From an uncultured Clostridia bacterium (lineage in GTDB: Bacteria; Bacillota; Clostridia; TANB77; CAG-508), in NCBI GenBank assembly GCA_934182465.1, contig CAKPRG010000008.1, positions 1 through 56,449 on the forward strand: DNA of 56,449 nucleotides, read 5' to 3'. A program made the translations under genes and the position numbers. Under the pieces are notes generated by a model. The model saw only the letters and a list, made by a program, of their open reading frames with translations. It was not told the DNA's origin and did not search any database. Numbering within the stretch: position 1 is the stretch's first letter; the number at the start of each line of letters is the position of its first letter. Of this stretch, positions 46,455-55,262 are shown piece by piece.

Positions 46455-46826
46455 ATGAGTAACATTCAGATTTTAGGAATTACTAATGTACAAAAACAGA
46501 CAGAAAAACTTGTAGAACGGATTGAGGAAATAATTGGTCTCGAGATTCCAGCAGCTGAGAAATGCCGTCTTTACTCGATGGCAGAAGTAGAAGATGTAAG
46601 GTTTGTAGTAAAAACAGACTTGGTAAAAAATTTACGTTTCTTCGTAGTAAACAACCATCACTTGGAATACATGCAAGATGGTAAAATCTACAAATCAGTA
46701 AAAGATTTAGACTATCATAAGTCTTTCTGGGCTTATGAGCGTCACACAAACCGTGAAGGAATGCGAGAAATATATTTTCGCAAGAAGCTTTCTAGAAACC
46801 TTCAACTTGGAGACATCTATCTTTAA
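46455..46826 (+). CDS. Hypothetical 123-residue protein of unlike base composition
   Basis: Not recognised. Predicted alpha/beta soluble protein: MSNIQILGITNVQKQTEKLVERIEEIIGLEIP, then DVRFVVKTDLVKNLRFFVV, HHLEYMQDGKIYKS and YERHTNREGMREIYFRKKL. GGAGGAT lies well placed before the ATG at 46455; an earlier in-frame ATG would add 15 residues. By eye it is clearly richer in G and C than its neighbours and uses codons such as CGG, CTC, GAG, CGT, TAC, CAC and AAC that they avoid. Possible recent transfer, or a highly expressed gene. Confidence 0.75.
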   Translation: MSNIQILGITNVQKQTEKLVERIEEIIGLEIPAAEKCRLYSMAEVEDVRFVVKTDLVKNLRFFVVNNHHLEYMQDGKIYKSVKDLDYHKSFWAYERHTNREGMREIYFRKKLSRNLQLGDIYL

Positions 46827-46865
46827 ATGCAATTCTGCTCAAACAATTTAATTTAATTTATCTTC

Positions 46866-46905
46866 AAGGCGTCCCGCTAACTTCAGTGGGGCGCCGCCCT
46901 TTTTA
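46866..46905 (+). terminator. GC-rich terminator after the orphan gene
   Basis: Stem GGCGTCCC / GGGGCGCC (one G-T pair) with a 12-nt loop, then GCCCTTTTT. Its GC content matches the unusual gene before it rather than this genome. Confidence 0.65.
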
Positions 46906-46976
46906 TATAATAGAAAAATGCTCTGCACTTCCTATTATATAAAGGCTTGTACCCAACTTTGCACACAAGTTTTTAC
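46902..46976. repeat. Dispersed intergenic repeat, inverted copy
   Basis: Perfect 12-bp inverted repeat TTTATATAATAG / CTATTATATAAA (46902-46913, 46932-46943), then a stretch whose complement (ACTTGTGTGCAAAGTTGGGT) resembles 44083-44105. Confidence 0.6.
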
Positions 46977-47113
46977 ATTTTATAAAAAAAATAGCAACTC
47001 TTTATAGAATTGCTATTTTTTATAAATTTAATATATTATTTATTTGCTTTTTAATTATTTATTTTAATAAATAACTAAAATTTGAATTTATATTAATATT
47101 ATTAACTAATATA

Positions 47114-48934
47114 TTATTTTGCTGAATTTCTTGCTGCTCTTTCTCTTTCTTTATTATCTAAGATTTTCTTTCTTAAACGAATATTTTTTGGTGTTACTTC
47201 AACAAGCTCATCATCTTGAATAAATTCAATAGCTTTTTCTAAGCTCATTTGAATTGGTGGTACTAATCTTAAAGCTTCATCAGAACCAGATGCTCTTGTA
47301 TTTGTTAAATGTTTTTCTTTACATACATTTATAGCAATATCTTCACTTCTTGAGTTTAATCCAACAATCATACCTTCATAAACTTCAACACCAGGTCCTA
47401 TAAATAAGTCACCTTTGTCTTGTGCATTGTATAATCCATATGTTATTGATTTTCCTCTTTCAAAAGCTACTATTGTTCCTCTTACTCTAGCTTGTACATC
47501 ACCCTTATATGGTTCATATCCATCAAATATATGACTCATTGTACCATTACCTTTTGTATCTGTCATAAATTCTGTTCTGTAACCAATTAATCCTCTAGCA
47601 GGTATTCTAAACTCTACTTTTGTATGACCTATTTCTGCTGGTTCCATGTTGCTCATTTCTGCTTTTCTTCTTCCAAGTTTTTCAATAACATTACCAACAC
47701 AATCATCTGGAACATTTACAACTAATCTTTCCATAGGTTCACATTTTACGCCATCTATTTCTTTAAAAATAACTTTTGGTCTTGAAACTAAAAGTTCAAA
47801 TCCTTCTCTTCTCATTGTTTCAATTAATACAGATAAATGTAATTCACCTCTACCAGATACTTCAAAAGAATCTGCTGATTCTGTTTCTTTTACTCTTAAA
47901 CTTACATTTCTATCTAATTCTTTAAATAAACGATCTCTAATATGTCTTGATGTTACAAATTGACCTTCTTGTCCAGCAAATGGTCCATTATTTACACTAA
48001 ATGTCATAGAAACTGTTGGTTCATCAATATCAACAAAAGGAATTTTTTCTGGATTATTGTAATCGCAAATTGTATCTCCTATATTAATATCTGTAACTCC
48101 AGATAAAGCAATTATATCTCCTGCAGAAGCTTCTTCAACTTCTACTCTTTTTAAGCCATCATAAGTATATAATTTTGTTACTCTAGCATTTTCTATTTTA
48201 TCTTCTTTTTTACAAATTGCTATTGGCATTCCTAATTGAATTGTTCCTCTTTCAACTCTACCTATTGCAATTCTTCCAACATATTCGTCATAATCAATAT
48301 TTGAAACTAACATTTGCATTGTACCATCTAAATCACACTTTGGTGGTTCAATATTATTTATAATTGTTTCAAATAATGGTTTTAAATCTGTTCCAGGTGT
48401 ATCTAAATCTAATGTTGCAATACCTTGTTTTCCAGAAGCATATACTACTGGGAATTCTAATTGTTCATCATTTGCACCTAATTCGATAAATAAATCTAAA
48501 ACTTCATCTACAATTTGTAGTGGTCTAGCTCCTGGTCTATCTATTTTGTTTATAACGACTATTGGTTTTAAATCTAGAGCTAAAGATTTCTTTAAAACTT
48601 CTCTTGTTTGTGGCATTGCACCTTCAAAAGCATCTACTAATAATACAACACCATCAACCATTTTTAGAACACGCTCAACTTCTCCACCAAAATCAGCATG
48701 TCCTGGTGTATCTACTATATTAATTTTTATATCTCCATAATGAACTGCTGTATTTTTTGAAAGTATTGTAATTCCTCTTTCTTTCTCTAAATCATTTGAA
48801 TCCATAACTCTTTCAGCTACTTGTTCATTTTCTCTAAAAATTCCACTTTGTTTAAGCATTGCATCTACAAGAGTTGTTTTTCCATGGTCTACGTGTGCGA
48901 TAATTGCTACGTTTCTAATTTTTTGGTTATTCAT
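47114..48934 (-). CDS. typA: Ribosome-associated GTPase TypA/BipA
   Basis: Translational GTPase related to EF-G, involved in ribosome assembly and stress or cold adaptation. G1 AHVDHGKTT (residues 13-21), RGITI switch I, DTPGHADF (G3), NKIDRPGA (G4), domain III RGELHLSVLIETMRREG and the C-terminal TypA-specific FMTDTKGNGTM. 606 residues, normal length. Single gene with its own strong promoter and a 5' stem-loop. Confidence 0.96.
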   Translation of the reverse strand: MNNQKIRNVAIIAHVDHGKTTLVDAMLKQSGIFRENEQVAERVMDSNDLEKERGITILSKNTAVHYGDIKINIVDTPGHADFGGEVERVLKMVDGVVLLVDAFEGAMPQTREVLKKSLALDLKPIVVINKIDRPGARPLQIVDEVLDLFIELGANDEQLEFPVVYASGKQGIATLDLDTPGTDLKPLFETIINNIEPPKCDLDGTMQMLVSNIDYDEYVGRIAIGRVERGTIQLGMPIAICKKEDKIENARVTKLYTYDGLKRVEVEEASAGDIIALSGVTDINIGDTICDYNNPEKIPFVDIDEPTVSMTFSVNNGPFAGQEGQFVTSRHIRDRLFKELDRNVSLRVKETESADSFEVSGRGELHLSVLIETMRREGFELLVSRPKVIFKEIDGVKCEPMERLVVNVPDDCVGNVIEKLGRRKAEMSNMEPAEIGHTKVEFRIPARGLIGYRTEFMTDTKGNGTMSHIFDGYEPYKGDVQARVRGTIVAFERGKSITYGLYNAQDKGDLFIGPGVEVYEGMIVGLNSRSEDIAINVCKEKHLTNTRASGSDEALRLVPPIQMSLEKAIEFIQDDELVEVTPKNIRLRKKILDNKERERAARNSAK

Positions 48935-48980
48935 TTTCTCTACCTCTTTATATATTAAATTTTTTATTTTAAACTAATAA

Positions 48981-49033
48981 ATGGTTAAATATTTGTTGTA
49001 TAACTTACTTTTGTATCAACAAAATTTAACCAT
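48981..49033 (-). promoter_or_regulatory. Long 5' stem-loop in the typA leader
   Basis: ATGGTTAAAT...TTTGTTGTATA is nearly complementary to TATCAACAAAATTTAACCAT on the other side of a loop of about 10 nt. The predicted transcript start falls at or within the first bases of the stem, so it would sit at the very 5' end of the mRNA. Confidence 0.6.
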
Positions 49034-49036
49034 ATA

Positions 49037-49065
49037 ATTATATACTACTTTTTTTAATTTGTCAA
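49037..49065 (-). promoter_or_regulatory. Promoter of typA
   Basis: On the minus strand TTGACA, 17-bp spacer, TATAAT: a full consensus. Confidence 0.85.
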
Positions 49066-49121
49066 TCTGTATACTTTATTAAAATTATCTAAATTTTAGC
49101 TATTTCATTACTATTTCAATA

Positions 49122-49754
49122 CTATTTTCCAGATGGTAAACTTTTTACATCTAATTTAGAAAGTCTAACAATTTCATTTTTTAATATTTCACTAACTTCA
49201 TCTTCTGTTTGTTCATCAATTTTCTTAATTCCTTGATATTTACTTAGATCAAGTGGTTTCCCATAAATTATTGTTGATTTATGAAACGGTTTGCTATCTC
49301 CTTGAATTCCTATAGGCACTATTTGTGCACCTGTTTTTAAAGCCAAATAAGCTGCTCCATTTTTTATTTTTCCATTATTTTTTTCTAATCCATTTCTAGT
49401 TCCTTCTGGAAATAATCCTATGCAACTACCAGATTTTAGCGTTTTTAAAGCTTCTTTCATAGCAGTAATATCTTTTGAATCTCTTTTTACATATATTGCA
49501 TCAAATACAACACCTAAAAAAGCTAAAAATTTATTTTTTGACAATTCTTCTTTTGCCATAAAACGCATATGTCTTCCCGCAGTAGCAACTATTAGTGGTG
49601 GATCTAAGTATGTTCTATGATTTCCACAAAATAAAATAGCTCCATCTTGTGGAATATTTTCTTTTCCTATTATTCTTACTCTATATACAATTTTGCAATA
49701 TCCATATATTGCTCCTTTTACAATTCCTCTTCCTATTTTTTTTAAAAATTCCAT
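49122..49754 (-). CDS. plsC: 1-acyl-glycerol-3-phosphate acyltransferase
   Basis: Makes phosphatidic acid at the membrane. NHRTYLD (His46, Asp51) is the acyltransferase HX4D motif and LFPEGTRNG (about 114-122) is the substrate motif. 210 residues, usual for small clostridial PlsC. It lies 15 bp after cmk; the cmk-plsC pair is common in Firmicutes. Probably last of the HD / P-loop / cmk / plsC transcript. Confidence 0.93.
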   Translation of the reverse strand: MEFLKKIGRGIVKGAIYGYCKIVYRVRIIGKENIPQDGAILFCGNHRTYLDPPLIVATAGRHMRFMAKEELSKNKFLAFLGVVFDAIYVKRDSKDITAMKEALKTLKSGSCIGLFPEGTRNGLEKNNGKIKNGAAYLALKTGAQIVPIGIQGDSKPFHKSTIIYGKPLDLSKYQGIKKIDEQTEDEVSEILKNEIVRLSKLDVKSLPSGK

Positions 49755-49769
49755 ATATTTTCTCCAATT

Positions 49770-50438
49770 TTACATATTTTTTATTACAATTTTTTCTATT
49801 TTATTAACAACTTCATCTATTGTCATTCCAGTAGAATCAATTAAAATTGCATCTTCTGCTTTTTTTAGAGGTGCTACATTACTAGTTTTATCATTATTGT
49901 CTCTAAATTTTACATTCTCTAAAATTTCTTCATAAGAAATATTGTCAATTCCTTTTTCTAGATTTTGTTTTAATCTTCTTTTAGCTCTTTCTTCTGCACT
50001 TGCATCTAAATAAATTTTAACATTCGCATTTGGAAATACATTTGTACCTATGTCTCTTCCTTCCATTATCATTTGTTTTCCTTCTGCTAATTTTCTTTGT
50101 AAATTTACCATTGCATTTCTAACACATACTATATGAGAAACTTGTGATACAAAACTGTCAACCTCTTTTGTTCTTATATCATTTGAAACATTTTTATTAT
50201 TTAAGAAAAAATTTTGCACTCCATCTATTTCTTTCATATCAATATTTATATCTTTTAATGCTAATTCCACTTTTTCAGTTTCTTCTATGTTAATATTATT
50301 TTTTAACAGATACAAAGTAACACATCTATACATTGCTCCTGTATCCATAGTCAAAAAATTTAATTTTTGTGCTAATAATTTTGTAATTGTTCCTTTTCCA
50401 CTTCCTGCAGGTCCATCTATCGCTACAATAAAACTCAT
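49770..50438 (-). CDS. cmk: Cytidylate kinase
   Basis: Phosphorylates CMP and dCMP. P-loop GPAGSGKGT at residues 9-17, MDTGAMYRCVTLYLL, MEGRDIGTNVFPNA and RRLKQNLEKG match the family. 222 residues. Followed at 15 bp by plsC. Confidence 0.95.
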   Translation of the reverse strand: MSFIVAIDGPAGSGKGTITKLLAQKLNFLTMDTGAMYRCVTLYLLKNNINIEETEKVELALKDINIDMKEIDGVQNFFLNNKNVSNDIRTKEVDSFVSQVSHIVCVRNAMVNLQRKLAEGKQMIMEGRDIGTNVFPNANVKIYLDASAEERAKRRLKQNLEKGIDNISYEEILENVKFRDNNDKTSNVAPLKKAEDAILIDSTGMTIDEVVNKIEKIVIKNM

Positions 50439-50541
50439 ATTACTTTTTTATGGTTTCCCATATCTCCTATTTTTAGATTTAGACTTTTTTAGGTTGCCTA
50501 TCTACCTTAATAATATTATTTTTTTCTTTATTTACTACAAA

Positions 50542-51393
50542 TTATTTCTTATTAGGTTCATAGTGAACACCTTTAACAACGATTTCCATATTTAAAACAT
50601 TCATTGCAGTTAAATTTTCTATTTCTTTTATTATTTTCTTTTTTAAAACTTTCATAGTTTCATTAATTGGATAACCAAATTCAATTATTACTTCTATATA
50701 AATATATATTCCATCATCAAAACCTTCATGCTTTTTTATTATTGTTCTTGGAACTTTATACACATCTTTCAAATTTTGAGCAACATATTCAATTATTTGT
50801 TTAAATACATTATCTGAAATTTCAAAATGACCCATATAACTAAAAGTTGGTCTTATTATTGATTTTTCTGAAATATATGGTGCTTTTCCTTTACCAGTAG
50901 ATTTAAATATCTGTAATGGATCTAATAAATACCCTGAAAAATCTTTTTTTATTGCAAAAGTTGGAACTGGTATAACATGTTTTCCTTGTGTTACTCTAAT
51001 TCTTCTTGCCGTTTGCATTTCCTCTTCTGTCGCAACATCACTTATATATACAGTTTCTGAAATTGGAGGCAATTCCAAATTTTCAGCAATTTTTTGTACC
51101 ATACCATCTGATGTTCCTAGTATTAAAATACTTTCTGGTTTGTTCTTTTTTATTACCTTTTGTATTTCTTTTTTCTTTTCTGAATCTGTGAATAATGCAT
51201 TCCTTACAGTTTCTATTTTAGTTGGTGCTTTTTTAGCTGATATTCCTGCTAGAACTTCATTTCCAGAAATTAACAATCCATCATCTATTATGTAATTTAT
51301 TCCTCTATCATTAGCAACCATTTGTGCTCTATAGCTTTTTCCTGTACCAGATGGTCCAACAAAAGCATATGTTTTTATTTTATGTGAAAACAT
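50542..51393 (-). CDS. P-loop ATPase fused to an Asp23/Gls24-like domain
   Basis: 283 residues. The N-terminal half has the Walker A motif GPSGTGKS (13-20) and an ILILGTSDG strand. The C-terminal ~110 residues (ISDNVFKQIIEYVAQNL ... GIYIYIEVIIEFGYPINETMKVLKKKIIKEIE) resemble Asp23/Gls24 envelope-stress domains. Function unknown; one could expect an ATP-controlled membrane-linked role. It lies 9 bp after the HD gene and 103 bp before cmk. Confidence 0.8.
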   Translation of the reverse strand: MFSHKIKTYAFVGPSGTGKSYRAQMVANDRGINYIIDDGLLISGNEVLAGISAKKAPTKIETVRNALFTDSEKKKEIQKVIKKNKPESILILGTSDGMVQKIAENLELPPISETVYISDVATEEEMQTARRIRVTQGKHVIPVPTFAIKKDFSGYLLDPLQIFKSTGKGKAPYISEKSIIRPTFSYMGHFEISDNVFKQIIEYVAQNLKDVYKVPRTIIKKHEGFDDGIYIYIEVIIEFGYPINETMKVLKKKIIKEIENLTAMNVLNMEIVVKGVHYEPNKK

Positions 51394-51402
51394 ATTTCTC
51401 TC

Positions 51403-52041
51403 CTATTTCCAAAATCTTACAATTTTATTAACTCTGTCTGTTATTAATTCATTTGTAATTTCTTTTTCAAATAATTTATATATTGGATATCCTAATTTTT
51501 CTTCTATTTCATTTTGTAATTCTAGTCTAACTCTAAAATTATATTCTGTATTTTCATCAAAACCATATCTGAAAAATACATCTACCATTCTTCTTTCCAA
51601 AGTTGTTACTCCAGTAGATAATGCAATTGTATCAGCCATTTGAATAATTCTATCGTATATATCAAATGTTGTATTATTTATATATTTTTTTACAAATTCT
51701 TTCTCTGTATCTTGCATATCCCAATTTCCAATTACATTTTCTGCATTTGGCTCAAAAAAAGAATGTGTTAGACAAATTCTTGCAGCATCAGTATATCCTA
51801 AATCTGTTAAATATTTATATCCTTCGTAAATATGTTTTAATGCACATCTTCCCACTCTTCTACCTACATCATGTATGTATCCAAAAGCCTTCGCTTTTTC
51901 CTTGTCTAAATTTAAGGCTTCAGCAATTTTATAAACTACTTCACCTACCACTAAAGAATGGTCATACCAGCCTCCTGGATTCATTTCATTGGCTTGTTCT
52001 AATATTTCTTTAGCTTTACTTACACTTAATTTTTTTCCCAT
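51403..52041 (-). CDS. HD-domain phosphohydrolase
   Basis: 212 residues. WYDHSLVV (His28), FGYIHDVGRR (His57-Asp58) and a later LTHSFF and MADTIALS form the HD metal site. Probably hydrolyses a nucleotide or cyclic nucleotide; no other domain is present to show the substrate. Upstream gene of the P-loop/Asp23 fusion on the same transcript. Confidence 0.85.
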   Translation of the reverse strand: MGKKLSVSKAKEILEQANEMNPGGWYDHSLVVGEVVYKIAEALNLDKEKAKAFGYIHDVGRRVGRCALKHIYEGYKYLTDLGYTDAARICLTHSFFEPNAENVIGNWDMQDTEKEFVKKYINNTTFDIYDRIIQMADTIALSTGVTTLERRMVDVFFRYGFDENTEYNFRVRLELQNEIEEKLGYPIYKLFEKEITNELITDRVNKIVRFWK

Positions 52042-52157
52042 AAAATCAATCCTTTCTTATTGAATATTTATATCATAAAACTCTTGATATATCAATATAT
52101 ATGTTATATATTTCACATTAAGAATTTTTTAAAAGCGACAAACAAAGTCGCTTTTAC

Positions 52158-53348
52158 TTATTTTACCAATTTAATTATATATTCCGCAATATTCCCAGCT
52201 AAATCTGTAACTTTTATAAAATATCTTCCTTTTTGTGTCAATTTATTTATATTAGTAGGTTTCTTTATAGTTTCACCTTTATATGCTAAATCTGGATTAT
52301 ATTTTTTTCCAATCATTATTTGAGCACAACTTATATTACTACTTTTTCCATTATTTTCTATTGCATATATATGCATTGTATATTCCATTTGTTTTTTATT
52401 AAAATCATTAATATTAAAATACAAATTCGCACAACCATTTTGCACTTTAACTTCATAACCTTTCATCGTTTTTTCTTGATTATTGATTTCCCAAACAAAA
52501 TATTGTATCTTTGTATATTTACTAACAATTCCTGTTAATTTCACAGTAGCACTTTGATTATTTTTTTCTATATTAATTCCTTCATAAAAAGTTGTTTTTC
52601 CATATATTTCATTTGTATCTATAACTTTTCCTGCTTCGTTTATAGCATTTACTTTAACTTTTATATTTTCTCTGTTAGGTGTTAAATTTTTAAAAGTATA
52701 TGCATTTTGAGTTGTTTCACCACTTAATTTTCCATCTATAAAAAATTGTAGTTTTTTTGTATCTGTTGGTTTTTGTATAACATTTACTTTACAACTTGTA
52801 GCTCTATAATCAAAAGCTTGTCTATTTTCAATATCAAAACTAGTAAGATTTATTTCAGAATATAAAAATCCTCTATTTTCTATCTCTACATTTTTTACTC
52901 CTACATTATCACTATATGAAAGATTTAATGGTGAATTATATGATCCATTATTAACTGCTCCTATTATTTTGGGTTTCTCTTTATCAATCCAATCTACATT
53001 ATATGATAATTCTTGTTTATTTCCAGAATAATCTTTTACTATTATATTATTTTTTTCATTTTCTTTTAACACTTTATAATATCTTTTATTTTCTTCATCC
53101 CATGTAAAGCCTAATAATTGCTTTACTTTCTTATCAGGTTTTGCATAAATAATTACATCTTGATTTGTATAATCTCTAGTTGAATAAGATAATTCTATTG
53201 GATTAAATATTGTATCTCTATATAAATTTACAGCATTAAATTCAATATTGTAATTATATTTTGCTACACTTGTACCTATTAATAACTTAATCATACTTAC
53301 AAAAATTACAAATAGGAATATAATTTTTATTATTTTTTTGTTCTTCAT
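52158..53348 (-). CDS. Secreted or anchored protein with Ig-like regions, TasA cluster
   Basis: 396 residues. One N-terminal membrane helix (IIKIIFLFVIFVSMIKLLI), then extracellular beta-rich sequence with Ig-like phrases (IDKEKPKIIGAVNNGSYNSPLNLSYSDNVGVKNVEI and a C-terminal VTDLAGNIAEYIIKLVK). No LPXTG anchor. Last gene after the TasA-like proteins and SipW peptidase, so probably a fibre-associated surface protein. AAAGGAGA precedes the ATG. Confidence 0.72.
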   Translation of the reverse strand: MKNKKIIKIIFLFVIFVSMIKLLIGTSVAKYNYNIEFNAVNLYRDTIFNPIELSYSTRDYTNQDVIIYAKPDKKVKQLLGFTWDEENKRYYKVLKENEKNNIIVKDYSGNKQELSYNVDWIDKEKPKIIGAVNNGSYNSPLNLSYSDNVGVKNVEIENRGFLYSEINLTSFDIENRQAFDYRATSCKVNVIQKPTDTKKLQFFIDGKLSGETTQNAYTFKNLTPNRENIKVKVNAINEAGKVIDTNEIYGKTTFYEGINIEKNNQSATVKLTGIVSKYTKIQYFVWEINNQEKTMKGYEVKVQNGCANLYFNINDFNKKQMEYTMHIYAIENNGKSSNISCAQIMIGKKYNPDLAYKGETIKKPTNINKLTQKGRYFIKVTDLAGNIAEYIIKLVK

Positions 53349-53360
53349 AAATATCTCCTT

Positions 53361-53576
53361 TTAATATACAACTGTTACTCTAAATTTCCATTTTGCTATA
53401 TCAGTATCTATTTCTGAATTTGAAGGTGTAAATTGAGAATTCTTTAAATCATAATATTTTTGCCCTGTTCTAAAACTTGTTATTATACAAATAATTAATA
53501 AAATTATTATAATTATTATTTTTATTATTGTTTTATTTCCTTTTTGAACTTTCTCTTTCTGTTGTTTTTCTTTCAT
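53361..53576 (-). CDS. 71-residue TasA-like N-terminal mini-protein
   Basis: A basic start, one membrane helix (about 18-36), a short linker and then DIAKWKFRVTVVY at the very end. AKWxF is the phrase that opens the mature fold in the TasA-like protein at 54696 (GIAKWSFVA), so this protein stops just where that domain would begin. The next gene has its own ribosome site, so it is not a simple frameshift. Role unknown. Confidence 0.65.
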   Translation of the reverse strand: MKEKQQKEKVQKGNKTIIKIIIIIILLIICIITSFRTGQKYYDLKNSQFTPSNSEIDTDIAKWKFRVTVVY

Positions 53577-53587
53577 AATAACTCCTT

Positions 53588-54070
53588 TTATATTTTTTGT
53601 ACTGCTTCTATTATAATTTTAACATCATCATTATCTGAAATTTCTCCTTCTTTTTCTTTCCACATAATGTTTAATTTATATTCATCTTTCAGATTTTCAC
53701 TATTTTTTAATATCATTGGCTTAGTTTTATTATTTTCTAGTTCAATTTTTGTATCATTTCTATATAAACTATATTCTATTGGAAATTTTGACTCAGTATT
53801 AACTATTTCAATAATATATTCTATGTCAACATCAGATATTTCTTCGTTCTTCTTATTTGTAACAGAAAAACTATATTCTATTGTTTTTATTCCATCATAT
53901 ACTTCTACAGATTTTTCATCTTCTTTTTCAACTTCTATAATTGGTTTTGCTATTTCTGCACTTCCATTGCCTTCTATAATTGTTAAATATTTTGCTCTTG
54001 AAAATTGCACTGTAAATAATGTAATGGTACATAACAATATAATTACAAAATACTTTATTTTACTTTTCAT
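53588..54070 (-). CDS. TasA/camelysin-like fibre protein 2
   Basis: 160 residues. Signal-like start MKSKIKYFVIILLCTITLFTVQFSRAKYL, then GNGSAEIAKPIIEVE, like TasA-family proteins (AKY...G.A.IAKP/W). Beta-rich body with YSFSVTNKKNEEISDVDIEYIIEI. The ATG at 54070 has AAAGGAGAA upstream. Placed right after the SipW-type peptidase, which normally processes such proteins. Confidence 0.75.
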   Translation of the reverse strand: MKSKIKYFVIILLCTITLFTVQFSRAKYLTIIEGNGSAEIAKPIIEVEKEDEKSVEVYDGIKTIEYSFSVTNKKNEEISDVDIEYIIEIVNTESKFPIEYSLYRNDTKIELENNKTKPMILKNSENLKDEYKLNIMWKEKEGEISDNDDVKIIIEAVQKI

Positions 54071-54542
54071 TTTTTTCTCCTTTAACATATATATAACAAA
54101 AAAATTCTTTTACAATAAAAATTATAATAACTATTAAAGTAATTGGTTTTAATAAATATAAAATAAAAAATCCACAAACTTTTGAATGATATATTACTTT
54201 TCCTTCTATTTGATCTTTATCAATTAGCTCATCAATCAAATTATTGTTATCACCTTTAGTTTCATATTTATCTTCATACTTATTTATAATTCTATGTGTA
54301 ACAAAAAAGTTTCTATCTTCCTTATAGGTGACAATATCGTCAACATTATAATCTGTTTGCTCTTTAATAATTATCATTTCACCAGATTTTATAGTTGGTT
54401 CCATACTTCCTGTAAGTACTACCAGTATAGCTGTATTATATAGTTTTATTAGTTCTTCTTTTAGAATAAATTTTGAATATAAAGTAAATAAAAGAATAAA
54501 AATAATTATGATTAAAAATATTTTTTGAATTATTTGTTTCAA
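54060..54542 (-). CDS. sipW: SipW-type signal peptidase I
   Basis: 160 residues with membrane helices at both ends. VVLTGSMEPT holds Ser46 and FVTHRII holds His83, giving the Ser/His pair of ER-type (SipW) enzymes rather than Ser/Lys; TKGDNN follows. SipW removes signal peptides from TasA and TapA in Bacillus; here it lies between two TasA-like genes. Overlaps the start of the next gene by 11 bp. Confidence 0.92.
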   Translation of the reverse strand: MKQIIQKIFLIIIIFILLFTLYSKFILKEELIKLYNTAILVVLTGSMEPTIKSGEMIIIKEQTDYNVDDIVTYKEDRNFFVTHRIINKYEDKYETKGDNNNLIDELIDKDQIEGKVIYHSKVCGFFILYLLKPITLIVIIIFIVKEFFCYIYVKGEKNEK

Positions 54543-54613
54543 ATATAGAACTCCTTTCTGAAAAAATTAGCTTTCTACTAAAATAATCTTATTTTAATAT
54601 TTGGTTACCTTAG

Positions 54614-54632
54614 CAGAGAGCTAAGCTCTCTG
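54614..54632. repeat. Perfect 8-bp hairpin between tasA-like 1 and sipW
   Basis: CAGAGAGC / GCTCTCTG with a 3-nt loop and no T tract. It may be an mRNA processing or stabilising hairpin setting different levels for the fibre protein and peptidase. Confidence 0.5.
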
Positions 54633-54695
54633 TGTATTCGGATAATATTTTGGATAATATAAGGTTAATTTATGAAAAATTGGATACTTTACATA

Positions 54696-55262
54696 CTAAA
54701 CTTTTGATTGACTTCCTATTATTTGTAAACCGAATTGATAATTTCCAGCATTTACACCATTTAACATATCTGCTGAATCACCGTTTTCTGTTTCAAAAGG
54801 CCATTCCCATTCTACTGTAATAGTTTTCACTTTATTTTCTTCAGCTAAATTAATATTTCCGTTCAATTCAGCATCAGCTAATTCTTTTAAAGTTGAATAC
54901 TTAGTAGAATTATTTTTTTGGTTAAATTTCATATTTGTTGGTATATTTGATTCTGAAACAACTTTTATATCGTAATCAACACCAACTTCTGAACCAGTTG
55001 CATCTATGATAATATCAAAACTACCATGTGTTCCTGGAGCAATTTTCCCATTTACTAAACTAACTTCGTTTGCAGTATCTTTTAATGAAATATTAGTAAT
55101 ATTGTTATTATTATCTCTTGCAACAAAAGACCATTTAGCAATCCCTACTTTTCCACCTCCTTCTACTACAGTATAATATTTAGCAAATGTATAACCAGCT
55201 ACAAATACAAAAAGTATCAAAGAAAGAATGATTAGCATTCCAATCGTTCTTTTTTTATTCAA
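54696..55262 (-). CDS. TasA/camelysin-like fibre protein 1
   Basis: 188 residues. NKKRTIGMLIILSLILFVFVAGYTFAKYYTVVE is a SipW-type signal peptide (FAKYY), then GGGKVGIAKWSFVARD and a beta-sandwich body with ISLKDTANEVSLVNGKIAPGTHGSFDIIID, typical of the TasA/CalY family. I start at the TTG at 55262, seven bases after GGAGG; the TTG at 55268 is too close to it. First gene of the fibre cluster; probably forms matrix fibres outside the cell. Confidence 0.85.
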   Translation of the reverse strand: MNKKRTIGMLIILSLILFVFVAGYTFAKYYTVVEGGGKVGIAKWSFVARDNNNNITNISLKDTANEVSLVNGKIAPGTHGSFDIIIDATGSEVGVDYDIKVVSESNIPTNMKFNQKNNSTKYSTLKELADAELNGNINLAEENKVKTITVEWEWPFETENGDSADMLNGVNAGNYQFGLQIIGSQSKV

